From NCBI GenBank assembly GCA_012511185.1, contig JAAZGN010000082.1:1-9180 (forward strand): a stretch of DNA of 9,180 nucleotides, given 5' to 3'. Position 1 is the first letter of the stretch. Every line of letters starts with the position of its first letter. Of this stretch, positions 1-7,587 are shown piece by piece. The DNA is from Clostridiaceae bacterium (GTDB taxonomy: Bacteria; Bacillota; Clostridia; Saccharofermentanales; DTU023). The notes beneath the pieces are model-generated. The model had not been told where the DNA came from. It searched no databases and saw only the letters and a program-made list of their open reading frames with translations. Both the position numbers and the translations under genes were made by a program.

Positions 1-1401
1 CCCTGCATGCGGCTTGACCTGCCCTACGCGGTGGCCCTGCGCGATTTCTTCCGCGATTACAAGATCCGGGCCCAGCGAAACACCAAGTACATAGAGTAGA
101 AGACACGCGAGACGACGGTGACGCATACACTCAATATGGTCATCTCCCGGCTGACATCAGCTGACGTCCAGTCAACCATCACGCCTGATGAAGGTCGCAA
201 TGTGCCCTGGCACTACTTCAACATCAACGCGGTCAACACGGCCCGTCAGACCCTCAACGGCCTTGACGGCATCCGACGGATGGTGGACATCAACCGCGAC
301 GGACCCCTGGGCGACCGTGTCCGGGAGCTGAAGGAACGGGCCATCCTCTTCATGGAGGAGATCATTGAGGCAGGCGGCTATTACAGCGCCGTTGAGGGCG
401 GCTTCTTCGTCGACAGCGCCGAATACCCTGACCGCAAGGGTGACGGCATCGCGCGCCAACTCGACGGAGGAATCGGCAACGATACGCTTTACCTCCGGGC
501 CGATGACTACTTTGCGCCTGTGTCCGTTCATTTTGGAAACAACCACATCCCGCCTCAGTTCCAGTCAGCCAGCGAAGCGATCGGCGGAGATACCTTCGAA
601 GATCCGTCCAAGATTCAGTTTATTGATGAGCTCGATGACTACGACAATGTCAATGTACGCATTGAAGAAAGACAGAAGTACTACGACAATACCAACCTGA
701 TCCGGCCCGAAGTTGAGTTTTTGGCCGACGGGACCCTGGTGCTGACCATGTTGTTGCCCTGTGATAAAAGACACGCGGAGGCGGCAGCCATCCTGATCGG
801 GGAGAAAATGGGCCTTTCTGAATGTGAGGTCATCCACAGCCAGGTCATGCACCCGGCCGAGGGAACCTACATCGAGATGAAGGGCAAGGTAGGCTTTGAC
901 ATTGACTTGACGCAACTGGTCCTGCCGGAAGAAATTGAAACCCTGTCCGAGGCGGAAATCAGGGCGGATGTCCACCAAAGGCCCCTGACAGTCGTTGCGG
1001 CCACGGTCGGGGAGGACGAGCATTCTGTCGGGATGAAGGAAATTTTGGACATCAAGCACGGGGGAATTGAAGGATTCGGGATCAAGTACCATTACCTGGG
1101 AACTTCCTGTCCCGTTGACAAGCTTGTCGATGCGGCCGTGGAGACCAAGGCGGATGCCATTTTGATCTCGACCATCATCTCCCACAACAATGTCCATTAT
1201 GAGAACATGAAGAAACTGGCTGACACCTGCATTGAAAAGGGTGTTCGCGATCAATTGATTCTGGTTGCCGGAGGCACTCAGGTTGTCAACGAGACGGCTG
1301 TTGAGTCGGGTATGGATGCCGGTTTTGGCCGCGGAAGCCACGGAATCGATGTCGCGAGTTTCCTGGTCAAGCGGCGGCGTGAACTGCGGGAGGAATCATA
1401 A
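1..1401 (+). CDS. oraE: D-ornithine 4,5-aminomutase large subunit OraE, 5'-partial, interrupted by an in-frame TAG
   Basis: OraE with OraS converts D-ornithine to (2R,4S)-2,4-diaminopentanoate, using adenosylcobalamin and PLP, in oxidative ornithine fermentation. Frame 1 is open from the left edge (the MRLDLPYAVALRDFF region, end of the TIM-barrel part), meets TAG at 97-99, and continues in the same frame to TAA at 1399-1401. The cobalamin base-off motif D-x-H-x-x-G is DEHSVG, with the His codon at 1021-1023. A Lys exactly 11 residues later (codon 1054-1056) matches the PLP-binding lysine spacing of OraE and KamE. SxI (STIIS) and GG (VAGGTQ) motifs complete the B12 Rossmann domain. The N-terminal part lies outside the window. 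A GTG at 118 could start the downstream piece, but it has no clear ribosome binding site and would drop conserved sequence, so I do not take it as the real start. If the TAG is a true stop, the products are a truncated 1-99 end and an orphan 118-1401 fragment. Family identity is very secure; whether the gene is intact is not. Confidence 0.9.
97..99 (+). other. In-frame amber (TAG) codon inside oraE
   Basis: The upstream residues NTKYIE and the downstream residues KTRETTVTH are both in frame 1 and both match the family pattern as I recall it (roughly NTKYME-A-STREATVTH in C. sticklandii OraE). The TAG stands at a single ordinary residue position with no gap on either side. No frameshift is needed. 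The sequence alone cannot decide between a nonsense mutation, a base-call or assembly error, and amber recoding. Confidence 0.85.
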
Positions 1402-1404
1402 CCG

Positions 1405-2757
1405 ATGAAAGTTGATCTGCTTGTCGCTGAGATCGGCAGTACAACGACAATCGTCAATGCGTTTACAGGAATCAGGGAGGGTCGCCCCCGTTTCCTCGGG
1501 CAGGCAGCGGCGGCGACTTCCATTCCCCAAGGGGATGTGACGCGGGGTCTCGTACTGGCCAGGCAGCGTCTCGCCGCCCGGCTGGGCCGGGAGAATCTCG
1601 AAGCCCATGAGGTCTTTGCGACCAGCTCGGCAGCGGGCGGACTTTCCATGACTGTCCATGGCCTGGTGCCCGAGATGACTGTGCGGGCTGCACGGGAAGC
1701 GGCGCTTGGCTCAGGCGCGGTTCTGCGCATGGTTTCATCCGGCAAGCTCCGCCAACACGACCTTGAGCGCGTCCGGGCCGCCAGGCCCCGCATCATCATG
1801 GTCGCGGGGGGAACGGATGGCGGGGAGCGGGAGACAGCTCTTTTCAACTTCCAAAAGCTGGCGAAAGCCATGCCGCAGACTCCCTTTTTGTACGCTGGCA
1901 ATGCCGACAATGACGAAGAGATCCGCGCTGTGGCAGAAAAGCACCGGATCAAAGTCTATGTGACCGAAAATGTCTATCCCTCGCTTGACAACCTGAACAT
2001 CGATCCGGCCCGTCACGTCATTCAGGCAATTTTTGAGGAACACATCATCGAAGCGCCCGGGATGGCCCATATCCACCAGGCGGTGACCGGCCCCATCATG
2101 CCCACTCCCGGCGCAGTTATGGCCATGGCGGAAAGAATGTACCCGGTGCTGGGTGACCTGGTCGCCCTCGATGTCGGCGGGGCAACCACCGATGTGCATT
2201 CGGTGACAGAGGGGAATGAAGCTCTGATCGATTTTCGGATCAATCCCGAACCCTTCGCGAAAAGGACAGTGGAAGGGGATTTGGGTGTTTTCGTCAATCG
2301 CGATCACGTCATCCGTGCCATGACCCCGGTTGAGAGGGAACGGCTCCCCGCTGACTACCTGGAACGCCTGCGGGGCATTCCGGAAATACCACAGGGACCG
2401 GAAGAGGAAGCCTTGATCCTTCCCCTGGTGCGGACCTGTTGCCGCGAAGCGCTGGACCGGCATGCCGGACGTATGACTGAGCTTTTTACCGCACGGGGCA
2501 GGCGCACTGTGGTCCGGGGGCGTGACCTGACAGCTGTCCATGTATTGATCGCGACCGGAGGTGCCCTGACCCGGCTGCCCGGCGTGACCCCTCTGGTCAT
2601 GGATTTGTTGCAAAGAGCCGGCAGTGAACGGCTTTTCCCGCCTCCACAAGTGAATGTTATGATGGACAAAGACTACCTGATGGCGTCTTGCGGCGTCATC
2701 GCCAGAACCTATCCGGAAGCTGCCGTTCAGCTCATGATGGACTCGTTGAAAAAATGA
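1405..2757 (+). CDS. GlmL/MutL-family ASKHA ATPase, probable OraSE reactivase/chaperone
   Basis: This 450-residue protein has the actin/Hsp70-like (ASKHA) nucleotide fold of the GlmL/MutL family found beside B12-dependent aminomutases and glutamate mutase. A phosphate-1 loop lies at the N-terminus (AEIGSTTT, residues 8-15). Other motifs are VAGGTDGGER (133-142), phosphate-2 LDVGGATTDVHS (255-266) and the adenosine motif IATGGALTRLPG (382-393). Family members are thought to help load or reactivate the cobalamin mutase encoded next door; that role is inferred here from position between oraE and orr. The start is ATG, three bases after the oraE stop, with GGGAGG at 1388-1393 inside the oraE end, which suggests translational coupling. 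The gene ends in tandem stops (TGA TGA, 2755-2760). It is not the DNA mismatch repair MutL despite the shared name. Family assignment is strong; the exact biochemical role is less certain. Confidence 0.87.
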   Translation: MKVDLLVAEIGSTTTIVNAFTGIREGRPRFLGQAAAATSIPQGDVTRGLVLARQRLAARLGRENLEAHEVFATSSAAGGLSMTVHGLVPEMTVRAAREAALGSGAVLRMVSSGKLRQHDLERVRAARPRIIMVAGGTDGGERETALFNFQKLAKAMPQTPFLYAGNADNDEEIRAVAEKHRIKVYVTENVYPSLDNLNIDPARHVIQAIFEEHIIEAPGMAHIHQAVTGPIMPTPGAVMAMAERMYPVLGDLVALDVGGATTDVHSVTEGNEALIDFRINPEPFAKRTVEGDLGVFVNRDHVIRAMTPVERERLPADYLERLRGIPEIPQGPEEEALILPLVRTCCREALDRHAGRMTELFTARGRRTVVRGRDLTAVHVLIATGGALTRLPGVTPLVMDLLQRAGSERLFPPPQVNVMMDKDYLMASCGVIARTYPEAAVQLMMDSLKK

Positions 2758-2772
2758 TGACAGGAGGAAAAG

Positions 2773-3834
2773 ATGGCATTGCCAGAATTGCTGATTGATC
2801 GTTTTAAATTGAAGCATAACATCGGAACCTTGCTCAAGTTGGCAGCAACCCAGAATATCCAGATCCACTTTGTCACCAAGTGCCTTTGTGCCTGGAGGCC
2901 TGTCGTTGAGGCCATACATGAGGCGGGCGCTGAATACTTCGCGGACTCCCGTGTCGAGAACCTGGCTACAATCCAGGACCTGGGGCTCTCGCGCATGCTG
3001 GTGCGGATTCCCATGATCTCACAGGCCATGGACACGGTGCGCTACGCGGACCTGAGTCTGAATTCGGATCTGACCGTCATCGAGTCGCTGTCGGATGCCG
3101 CCCTTGCCCTTGACTGCAAACACGGGGTCATCCTTATGGTCGAGATGGGTGATCTGCGTGAGGGTTTTCTGCCGGAGGAAGTACTCGACATCGCGTCGCG
3201 GGTTCTCAATTTACGCGGTGTCTGGCTGGCAGGGATCGGCGCCAATTTCAACTGTTACGGCGGCGTGATCCCGGAAGAAAGGCAGCTGGAAGAGCTGGTC
3301 TTGCTGGCCGGGGCCATCCGCGAGCGGTTCGCCATCCCTCTCCCCATTGTTTCGGGGGGGAATTCAGGCTCTCTCTATTTGCTCAAGGAGGGCCGGATGC
3401 CAACAGGTATCACGCATCTTCGTGTCGGGGAAGGATTCCTGACGGGCATTGAGACTTCTTACAGGCGCTCCATCGGCGATATGTATGAAGATGTCTTCAC
3501 GCTGCGGGCTGAAATCGTAGAGCTGCGGCGCAAACCCTCGGTTCCTCAGGGAAAAATCGGACCCAACTCCTTCAACGAGATCCCTGTCTTCGAGGATCAA
3601 GGGAACTTGTGGCGTGCAATTCTTGCCATCGGCGAACAGGACACGCGGTGTGACACGCTTAGTCCGAAAGAAGCCCGAATCGGATTCCTTGGAGCGTCAA
3701 GCGACCACATGATTCTGGATGTCACCCTGGCCCTGCGCGATTTCAAAGTGGGTGATGTGCTGGAGTTTTCTCCCGACTATGCGGCGCTCCTTCGGGCCAT
3801 GACTTCACCTTATGTCACCAAGAAGTTGATCTGA
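2773..3834 (+). CDS. orr: Ornithine racemase (PLP-dependent, alanine racemase N-terminal fold)
   Basis: The protein of 353 residues has the fold-type III PLP barrel of the Alr N-terminal/YhfX-like family. The candidate Schiff-base lysine is K36 in HFVTKCLCAW, followed by ADSRVENL (57-64), which is typical of this family. SGGNSGS (194-200) is the probable PLP phosphate loop, and HLRVGEGFLTG (215-225) follows. The length and the position directly after oraE and the GlmL-like gene match ornithine racemase of C. sticklandii-type clusters, which converts L-ornithine to the D-ornithine that OraSE requires. The start ATG has AGGAGG at 2762-2767, five bases upstream. It differs clearly from the true alanine racemase that follows: it lacks the KxNAYGH motif and the C-terminal beta-domain signatures. 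Other amino-acid racemases of the same family cannot be excluded from sequence, but the context makes ornithine the best substrate call. Confidence 0.87.
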   Translation: MALPELLIDRFKLKHNIGTLLKLAATQNIQIHFVTKCLCAWRPVVEAIHEAGAEYFADSRVENLATIQDLGLSRMLVRIPMISQAMDTVRYADLSLNSDLTVIESLSDAALALDCKHGVILMVEMGDLREGFLPEEVLDIASRVLNLRGVWLAGIGANFNCYGGVIPEERQLEELVLLAGAIRERFAIPLPIVSGGNSGSLYLLKEGRMPTGITHLRVGEGFLTGIETSYRRSIGDMYEDVFTLRAEIVELRRKPSVPQGKIGPNSFNEIPVFEDQGNLWRAILAIGEQDTRCDTLSPKEARIGFLGASSDHMILDVTLALRDFKVGDVLEFSPDYAALLRAMTSPYVTKKLI

Positions 3835-3854
3835 CGAAAGATGCTAAAGTTGCC

Positions 3855-5018
3855 ATGAAGTGTACGCAGGAAAAGGATCCCTGGTATATAAAGAAGACCT
3901 GGGCGGAGATTTCCAGAAATGCGCTTGTCAATAATCTGGCAGTCATCCGATCGCATATTCCCGACCCGGGGATAGGTATAGCGCCTGTGATCAAGGGCAA
4001 TGCCTACGGTCACTGTGTTGAGCTTGTCGTGCCCCTTTTGGAGGAAGCGGGCATTCGCCATCTCTTTGTCGCGACCCTTGATGAAGCCATCTCACTACGC
4101 CAGGGCGGCGCGCGATCAGCCATTTTGATTTTTGGGGCAACCAGGAGCCAACACATCCCCTACCTCAAACGTTACCGGCTTACCCAGTCTATTGTGACAG
4201 CCGGGGAGGTGGTGGAATTTGCCCGCCAGTCCGAAAAAACGGGGGGCCCTCCGCTTCAGGTTAGCATCAAACTCGATACCGGCATGACCCGGCTGGGCTT
4301 GAATGCGGATGAAAGACACAGGGAGAAGACGGTTCAAGTCATCCTGGCTGCCGCGCATGAGCCGGCGCTCCAGGTAACCGGCGTCTATTCACACCTGGCG
4401 ACTGCCGATTGCGACCCCAACTATGCGGAATTGCAGCGAGCGCGCTTCGCAGACACCGTGGACGAGGCGGAAAGGCGCGGCTTTCCCCGCGTGATCCGCC
4501 ATCTGGCTGCCAGCTCAGCCATCCCTCTTGGACCTGACTATCATTTCGATATGGTTCGCCCCGGTATCGTACTTTACGGGGGTAGAGCAGGTCCTGGTAA
4601 GGAAGCATGGTCCGGTCTCAAGCCCGTTATGACCGTTAAAAGCGTGATCGAGCAGGTGGAGTGCGTGGATGCAGGAACGCCCGTCAGCTATGGCGGGACC
4701 TGGACGACACCGGTTGATTCCGTCCTGGCCGTCGTCAACATGGGTTATGGCGACGGCCTGCCCCGGCTGCTCTCCAACCGGGGTTCCTTTTTCCATAAGG
4801 GCCGGGAGCTCCCCATCCGGGGGCGCGTTTGCATGGATCGGTGCATAGTGGATGTCACCGGGATTGGCGATATCAAGGTCGGAGATCAGGTCACCTTCTT
4901 CGGTCAGGATGAATGGATCCGCAAAGATGCAAGCGAAATCGCCGATCTGTACGGTACCATCGATTACGAACTATTCTGTGGTATCAATGAGCGTGTTCCG
5001 CGCATTGGTGTTGACTGA
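3855..5018 (+). CDS. alr: Alanine racemase
   Basis: This 387-residue PLP enzyme interconverts L- and D-alanine. Visible signatures are KTWAEISRNAL at the N-terminus, PLP lysine K47 in VIKGNAYGH, KLDTGMTRLG (139-148), VRPGIVLYG (234-242) with the Arg that contacts the PLP ring nitrogen, catalytic Tyr Y279 in VSYGGTW, MGYGDGLPR (296-304) and GRVCMDRCIVDV (323-334). Length is normal for Alr. It starts 20 bases after orr with only a weak ribosome binding site, so it is probably translated from the same transcript. Because the thiolase step of the oxidative ornithine pathway releases D-alanine, this racemase may convert that product to L-alanine for further metabolism; that link is inferred from position. 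A housekeeping role in peptidoglycan D-alanine supply is equally compatible. No membrane domain is present, which argues against VanT-type serine racemases. Confidence 0.93.
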   Translation: MKCTQEKDPWYIKKTWAEISRNALVNNLAVIRSHIPDPGIGIAPVIKGNAYGHCVELVVPLLEEAGIRHLFVATLDEAISLRQGGARSAILIFGATRSQHIPYLKRYRLTQSIVTAGEVVEFARQSEKTGGPPLQVSIKLDTGMTRLGLNADERHREKTVQVILAAAHEPALQVTGVYSHLATADCDPNYAELQRARFADTVDEAERRGFPRVIRHLAASSAIPLGPDYHFDMVRPGIVLYGGRAGPGKEAWSGLKPVMTVKSVIEQVECVDAGTPVSYGGTWTTPVDSVLAVVNMGYGDGLPRLLSNRGSFFHKGRELPIRGRVCMDRCIVDVTGIGDIKVGDQVTFFGQDEWIRKDASEIADLYGTIDYELFCGINERVPRIGVD

Positions 5019-5053
5019 TTGATTTTCTGACAGAAGTTGAAGCCCTGAAAACA

Positions 5054-5086
5054 GACGAACGACCGGGAGGGGGTCCGGTCGTTGTC
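5054..5086 (+). terminator. GC-rich hairpin, probable terminator of the ornithine operon
   Basis: The arms AACGACCGG (5058-5066) and CCGGTCGTT (5075-5083) are perfectly complementary around an 8-base loop. Three more pairs (5054-5056 with 5084-5086) form past a single bulged G at 5057. It lies 36 bases after the alr stop. No proper T-run follows (GTTGTCCTATGC), so it is not a textbook intrinsic terminator and could instead protect the 3' end of the mRNA. Confidence 0.5.
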
Positions 5087-5152
5087 CTATGCAAGAAGCA
5101 GAAACGAAATTTTATAATTGCATCAACTGAATCCTATCACTAGCTGTCAGCT

Positions 5153-5179
5153 TTGTCAAGCACAACTCAGATATATAAT
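5153..5179 (+). promoter_or_regulatory. Possible sigma-A promoter for the hisE-like gene
   Basis: TTGTCA (5153-5158) and TATAAT (5174-5179) are separated by 15 bases, slightly shorter than ideal. They sit in an A/T-rich stretch about 95 bases before the hisE-like start. Nothing else in 5087-5273 was recognised: no riboswitch, T-box or small ORF. Confidence 0.4.
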
Positions 5180-5273
5180 ACAATAAATACGTGTAATCAT
5201 GCATAAGAATAGCTAGCCGGGCTTCTGGATTCTATGCTATCCTTACATAACATCAAAGGAAAGAGGTGAGAAG

Positions 5274-5588
5274 GTGTCTGAGAAGCACGAGGCGATTCTG
5301 GAAGAACTATATAAGGTCGTAATTGAGCGCGCCGAAAATCCGGTGTCCGGCTCTTACACCAACTACCTGCTCGACAAGGGACTTGACAAGATTTTGAACA
5401 AGCTGGGAGTCCAGGCCATCGAGGTTGCCATCGCTGCCAAGAATGGCCACAAGAGCGACATTGTTTACGAAAGCGCTGATCTGGTCTACCATCTCATCGT
5501 CCTGCTTGCCGCCTCGGCCATCCCCCTTGAGGATCTGATCGCGGAGCTTCGCAAGAGGCGGAATTATTCCGAACAGACGAGTGATTAG
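5274..5588 (+). CDS. hisE: Phosphoribosyl-ATP pyrophosphatase (HisE)-like protein with altered metal motif
   Basis: HisE hydrolyses phosphoribosyl-ATP to phosphoribosyl-AMP in histidine biosynthesis. This 104-residue protein has the family hallmarks: ILEELYKVVIER (8-19), the GSYTNYLLDKGLDKILNKLG stretch (26-45) and ESADLVYHLIVLL (66-78). Start is GTG with a strong AAAGAGGTGA ribosome binding site just upstream (5260-5269). The all-alpha NTP pyrophosphatase motif EExxE, normally in a KxGEExxE context, reads K-L-G-V-Q-A-I-E here, so two acidic residues that usually help hold Mg2+ are missing, while E50, E66 and D69 remain. No other histidine genes are visible nearby. The stop is TAG, and tandem TAA codons follow in frame four codons later. 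It could be an active but unusual HisE, a redundant paralogue losing function, or a repurposed enzyme. Family call is firm; activity is uncertain. Confidence 0.85.
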   Translation: MSEKHEAILEELYKVVIERAENPVSGSYTNYLLDKGLDKILNKLGVQAIEVAIAAKNGHKSDIVYESADLVYHLIVLLAASAIPLEDLIAELRKRRNYSEQTSD

Positions 5589-7582
5589 CGGACGCGGCTG
5601 TAATAAGCGCGCAGCGAGTTGACCACGGTCAGGAGCATCACCCCGGTATCGGCGAAGACGGCTCCCCATAAAGGTGTGATGCCCAGTACCCCGAGGGTCA
5701 GAAGAATGGCCTTGACAGCGAGTATGACGGCGACGTTCTCATGGACGCGTCGTTTCGTTTTGCGGGCGATGGAGACCGCGTCGGGAATGCGCTCTAATTC
5801 ATCGGTCATGATGACGACGTCAGCCGCTTCGATCGCAGCGTCAGAACCCAGCCCGCCGATGGCGATGCCGACATCGGCCCGGCGGAGCACCGGCGCATCG
5901 TTGATGCCGTCGCCGACAAATGCTGTGCGTCCCTTTGTCATGTCTTGCAGGTTTTCGACCTCCCTTATCTTGTCTTCCGGCAGGAGTTCCGAGGCGACGA
6001 GGTCAGCTCCGATAGCCTTGCCGGCGCCAAAGACAGCTGCTTCCCGGTCACCCGACAGGACGGCGATCGACGAGGTTCCCTGATGGCGTAACCGGCTGAC
6101 TGCCTGAACAGCACCCTGCCTCAAGGTGTCGGAGGCGAATAAGCTGCCAAGCCACCGCCCCTCCCTGGCAATTTGGATGGTGGATCCGGCATGATCCCCA
6201 TTCGCTTCCATCACCCTGTCCACGCCATACAGTTCCATTAACCTGCTGTTGCCGGCCAGGATCTGTTGCGTGCCGACCCTGGCTGCGATCCCGTGTCCCG
6301 CGATTTCCTCAAAGTCCGTAACCGCTTCAAAGTTTGGAATGTCACCCGCGATACCAGAGGATTCCTCCTTGAATCTTCGGATGGCATCGGCGACCGGGTG
6401 TGTCGAGTGCTCTTCAATGGCTGCCGCCAAAGAGACTAACTCGTCCCGGGAAACGCCGGGCGCCGTCACCAGGCCGGTAATCCCGAATGTACCGTCCGTC
6501 AGCGTCCCTGTCTTGTCGAAGATGACCGTATCCAGATCAGTCAAAGCCTCCAGGTATTGACTGCCGCGAATGTAAATCCCCCGGCGCGAGGCGTTACCGA
6601 TCCCTGCGATGTAGGCGAGCGGTACCGAGATAACAAGCGAGCAGGGGCAGGAGATCACCAGAAAACTGAGGGCCCGGTAGACCCAGACGCTGAGGTCAAG
6701 GCCGAGCGCCAGGGGAGGAAAGAGCGCGATACCGATTGCCAGGAAAACGACGACGGGCGTGTAGACGCGTGCGAACCGTTCGGTGAACAATTCGACGCGG
6801 GTCTTCTTGTGACCCGCCTCCCGGGCCATCTGCATGATACGCATGACGGCTGAGTGATTTTCGTCGCGGATGACGGAAAGGGTCAAAAGCATCGTTCCGT
6901 TGATGGCTCCTGCCATTACCTCATCTCCCGCTTCAAGGGGTACCGGTCTTGATTCTCCTGTAAGCGCGGAATAGTCAACCGGTCCGCCCTTATTTTCCAG
7001 GCGGCCGTCGAGTGGAACCCGCTCACCGGGATAGACAAGAATCCGGTCGTCCGGCATGATACCGGCAGGGCTCCTGTCCGCAACGCCCTCTTCCGTGATC
7101 AGGTGGGCGATGACGGGCCTGATCCGGTTGAGCGCGTCAATTGAGCGCCTGGTCCGGTCGACGGCCCGGTGCTCCAGCTCTTCACCGACCAGGTAAAGGA
7201 GCATGACTGCAAAACCTTCGGCATACTCACCGATGACGAAGGCGCCGATTGTGGCAACTGTCATCAGGAAGTGTTCGGAAAAAAGATGACCTCGCAGGGC
7301 ACCGGTAAATGCCTGGATGATCACACCGGTTCCGACGATCAGGTAGCCCGAAAGAAAAAGTAGAAAGGAAGTCGTGCTGTAGCCACGGGCCAGCAGACCG
7401 CCTGCGAAGAGAAGGACGCCTGCCAGGATCCTGATCCCGGGCGTGGCCAAGCGCCCGGGCAGCGGATACCGCTCGACAAAACGATCCGGTGAAATGACTT
7501 GATCTGTCCGGCAATGACCGCAGGAGGGGCCTGCTCCAAGATCACAGCCCTCGCTTGAGCACGTTCTTCCCTGGTCAATCAT
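5585..7582 (-). CDS. P1B-type heavy-metal (Zn2+/Cd2+/Pb2+) exporting ATPase lacking an HMA domain
   Basis: An inner-membrane pump that uses ATP to export divalent soft metals (ZntA/CadA type). Numbered from the ATG at 7582 (665 residues), the sequence shows TGES (208-211), the transmembrane metal site CPC (312-314), phosphorylation site DKTGT with D356, the P1B HP dipeptide (395-396) in EEHSTHP, and GDGINDAP (557-564). A Lys (K624) and Asp (D645) in the last two membrane helices fit the P1B-2 zinc/cadmium/lead subgroup rather than copper pumps. The usual N-terminal ferredoxin-like HMA domain is absent. In its place is a short Cys-containing tail with C8, C13, C21 and C24, the last pair as CxxC. 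The ORF can also begin at TTG 7585, but AAAGG eight bases before the ATG favours ATG. The gene starts five bases after the regulator stop, so the two form an operon. Exact metal preference cannot be told from sequence. Confidence 0.93.
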   Translation of the reverse strand: MIDQGRTCSSEGCDLGAGPSCGHCRTDQVISPDRFVERYPLPGRLATPGIRILAGVLLFAGGLLARGYSTTSFLLFLSGYLIVGTGVIIQAFTGALRGHLFSEHFLMTVATIGAFVIGEYAEGFAVMLLYLVGEELEHRAVDRTRRSIDALNRIRPVIAHLITEEGVADRSPAGIMPDDRILVYPGERVPLDGRLENKGGPVDYSALTGESRPVPLEAGDEVMAGAINGTMLLTLSVIRDENHSAVMRIMQMAREAGHKKTRVELFTERFARVYTPVVVFLAIGIALFPPLALGLDLSVWVYRALSFLVISCPCSLVISVPLAYIAGIGNASRRGIYIRGSQYLEALTDLDTVIFDKTGTLTDGTFGITGLVTAPGVSRDELVSLAAAIEEHSTHPVADAIRRFKEESSGIAGDIPNFEAVTDFEEIAGHGIAARVGTQQILAGNSRLMELYGVDRVMEANGDHAGSTIQIAREGRWLGSLFASDTLRQGAVQAVSRLRHQGTSSIAVLSGDREAAVFGAGKAIGADLVASELLPEDKIREVENLQDMTKGRTAFVGDGINDAPVLRRADVGIAIGGLGSDAAIEAADVVIMTDELERIPDAVSIARKTKRRVHENVAVILAVKAILLTLGVLGITPLWGAVFADTGVMLLTVVNSLRAYYSRVR

Positions 7583-7587
7583 CAAGT

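Noticed and set aside
91..117. Frameshift in oraE instead of a stop codon change
   Set aside because: Both sides are in frame 1 and the residue spacing across the TAG shows no insertion or deletion.
565..1341. Long antisense open frame opposite oraE
   Set aside because: It has no recognisable motifs or start signals and is best explained by the codon bias of the well-supported plus-strand gene.
118..1401. A separate gene starting at GTG 118
   Set aside because: No ribosome binding site precedes it, it would begin in the middle of a conserved OraE segment, and the same frame continues conserved to the left of the TAG.
118..1401. Lysine 5,6-aminomutase beta subunit (KamE) instead of OraE
   Set aside because: KamE shares the H+11 Lys spacing but is much shorter. 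The long region before the B12 domain (TPDEGRNVPWH, RELKERA, GGYYSAVEGGFFVDS) and the adjacent orr point to OraE.
1735..2919. 394-codon antisense open frame opposite the GlmL-like gene
   Set aside because: It spans two clear plus-strand genes and their junction, with no family resemblance; GC-rich codon bias leaves such frames open.
5087..5273. Riboswitch or T-box leader before the hisE-like gene
   Set aside because: The stretch is A/T-rich with only short imperfect repeats such as AGCTGTCAGCT; no conserved T-box sequence or known riboswitch pattern was seen.
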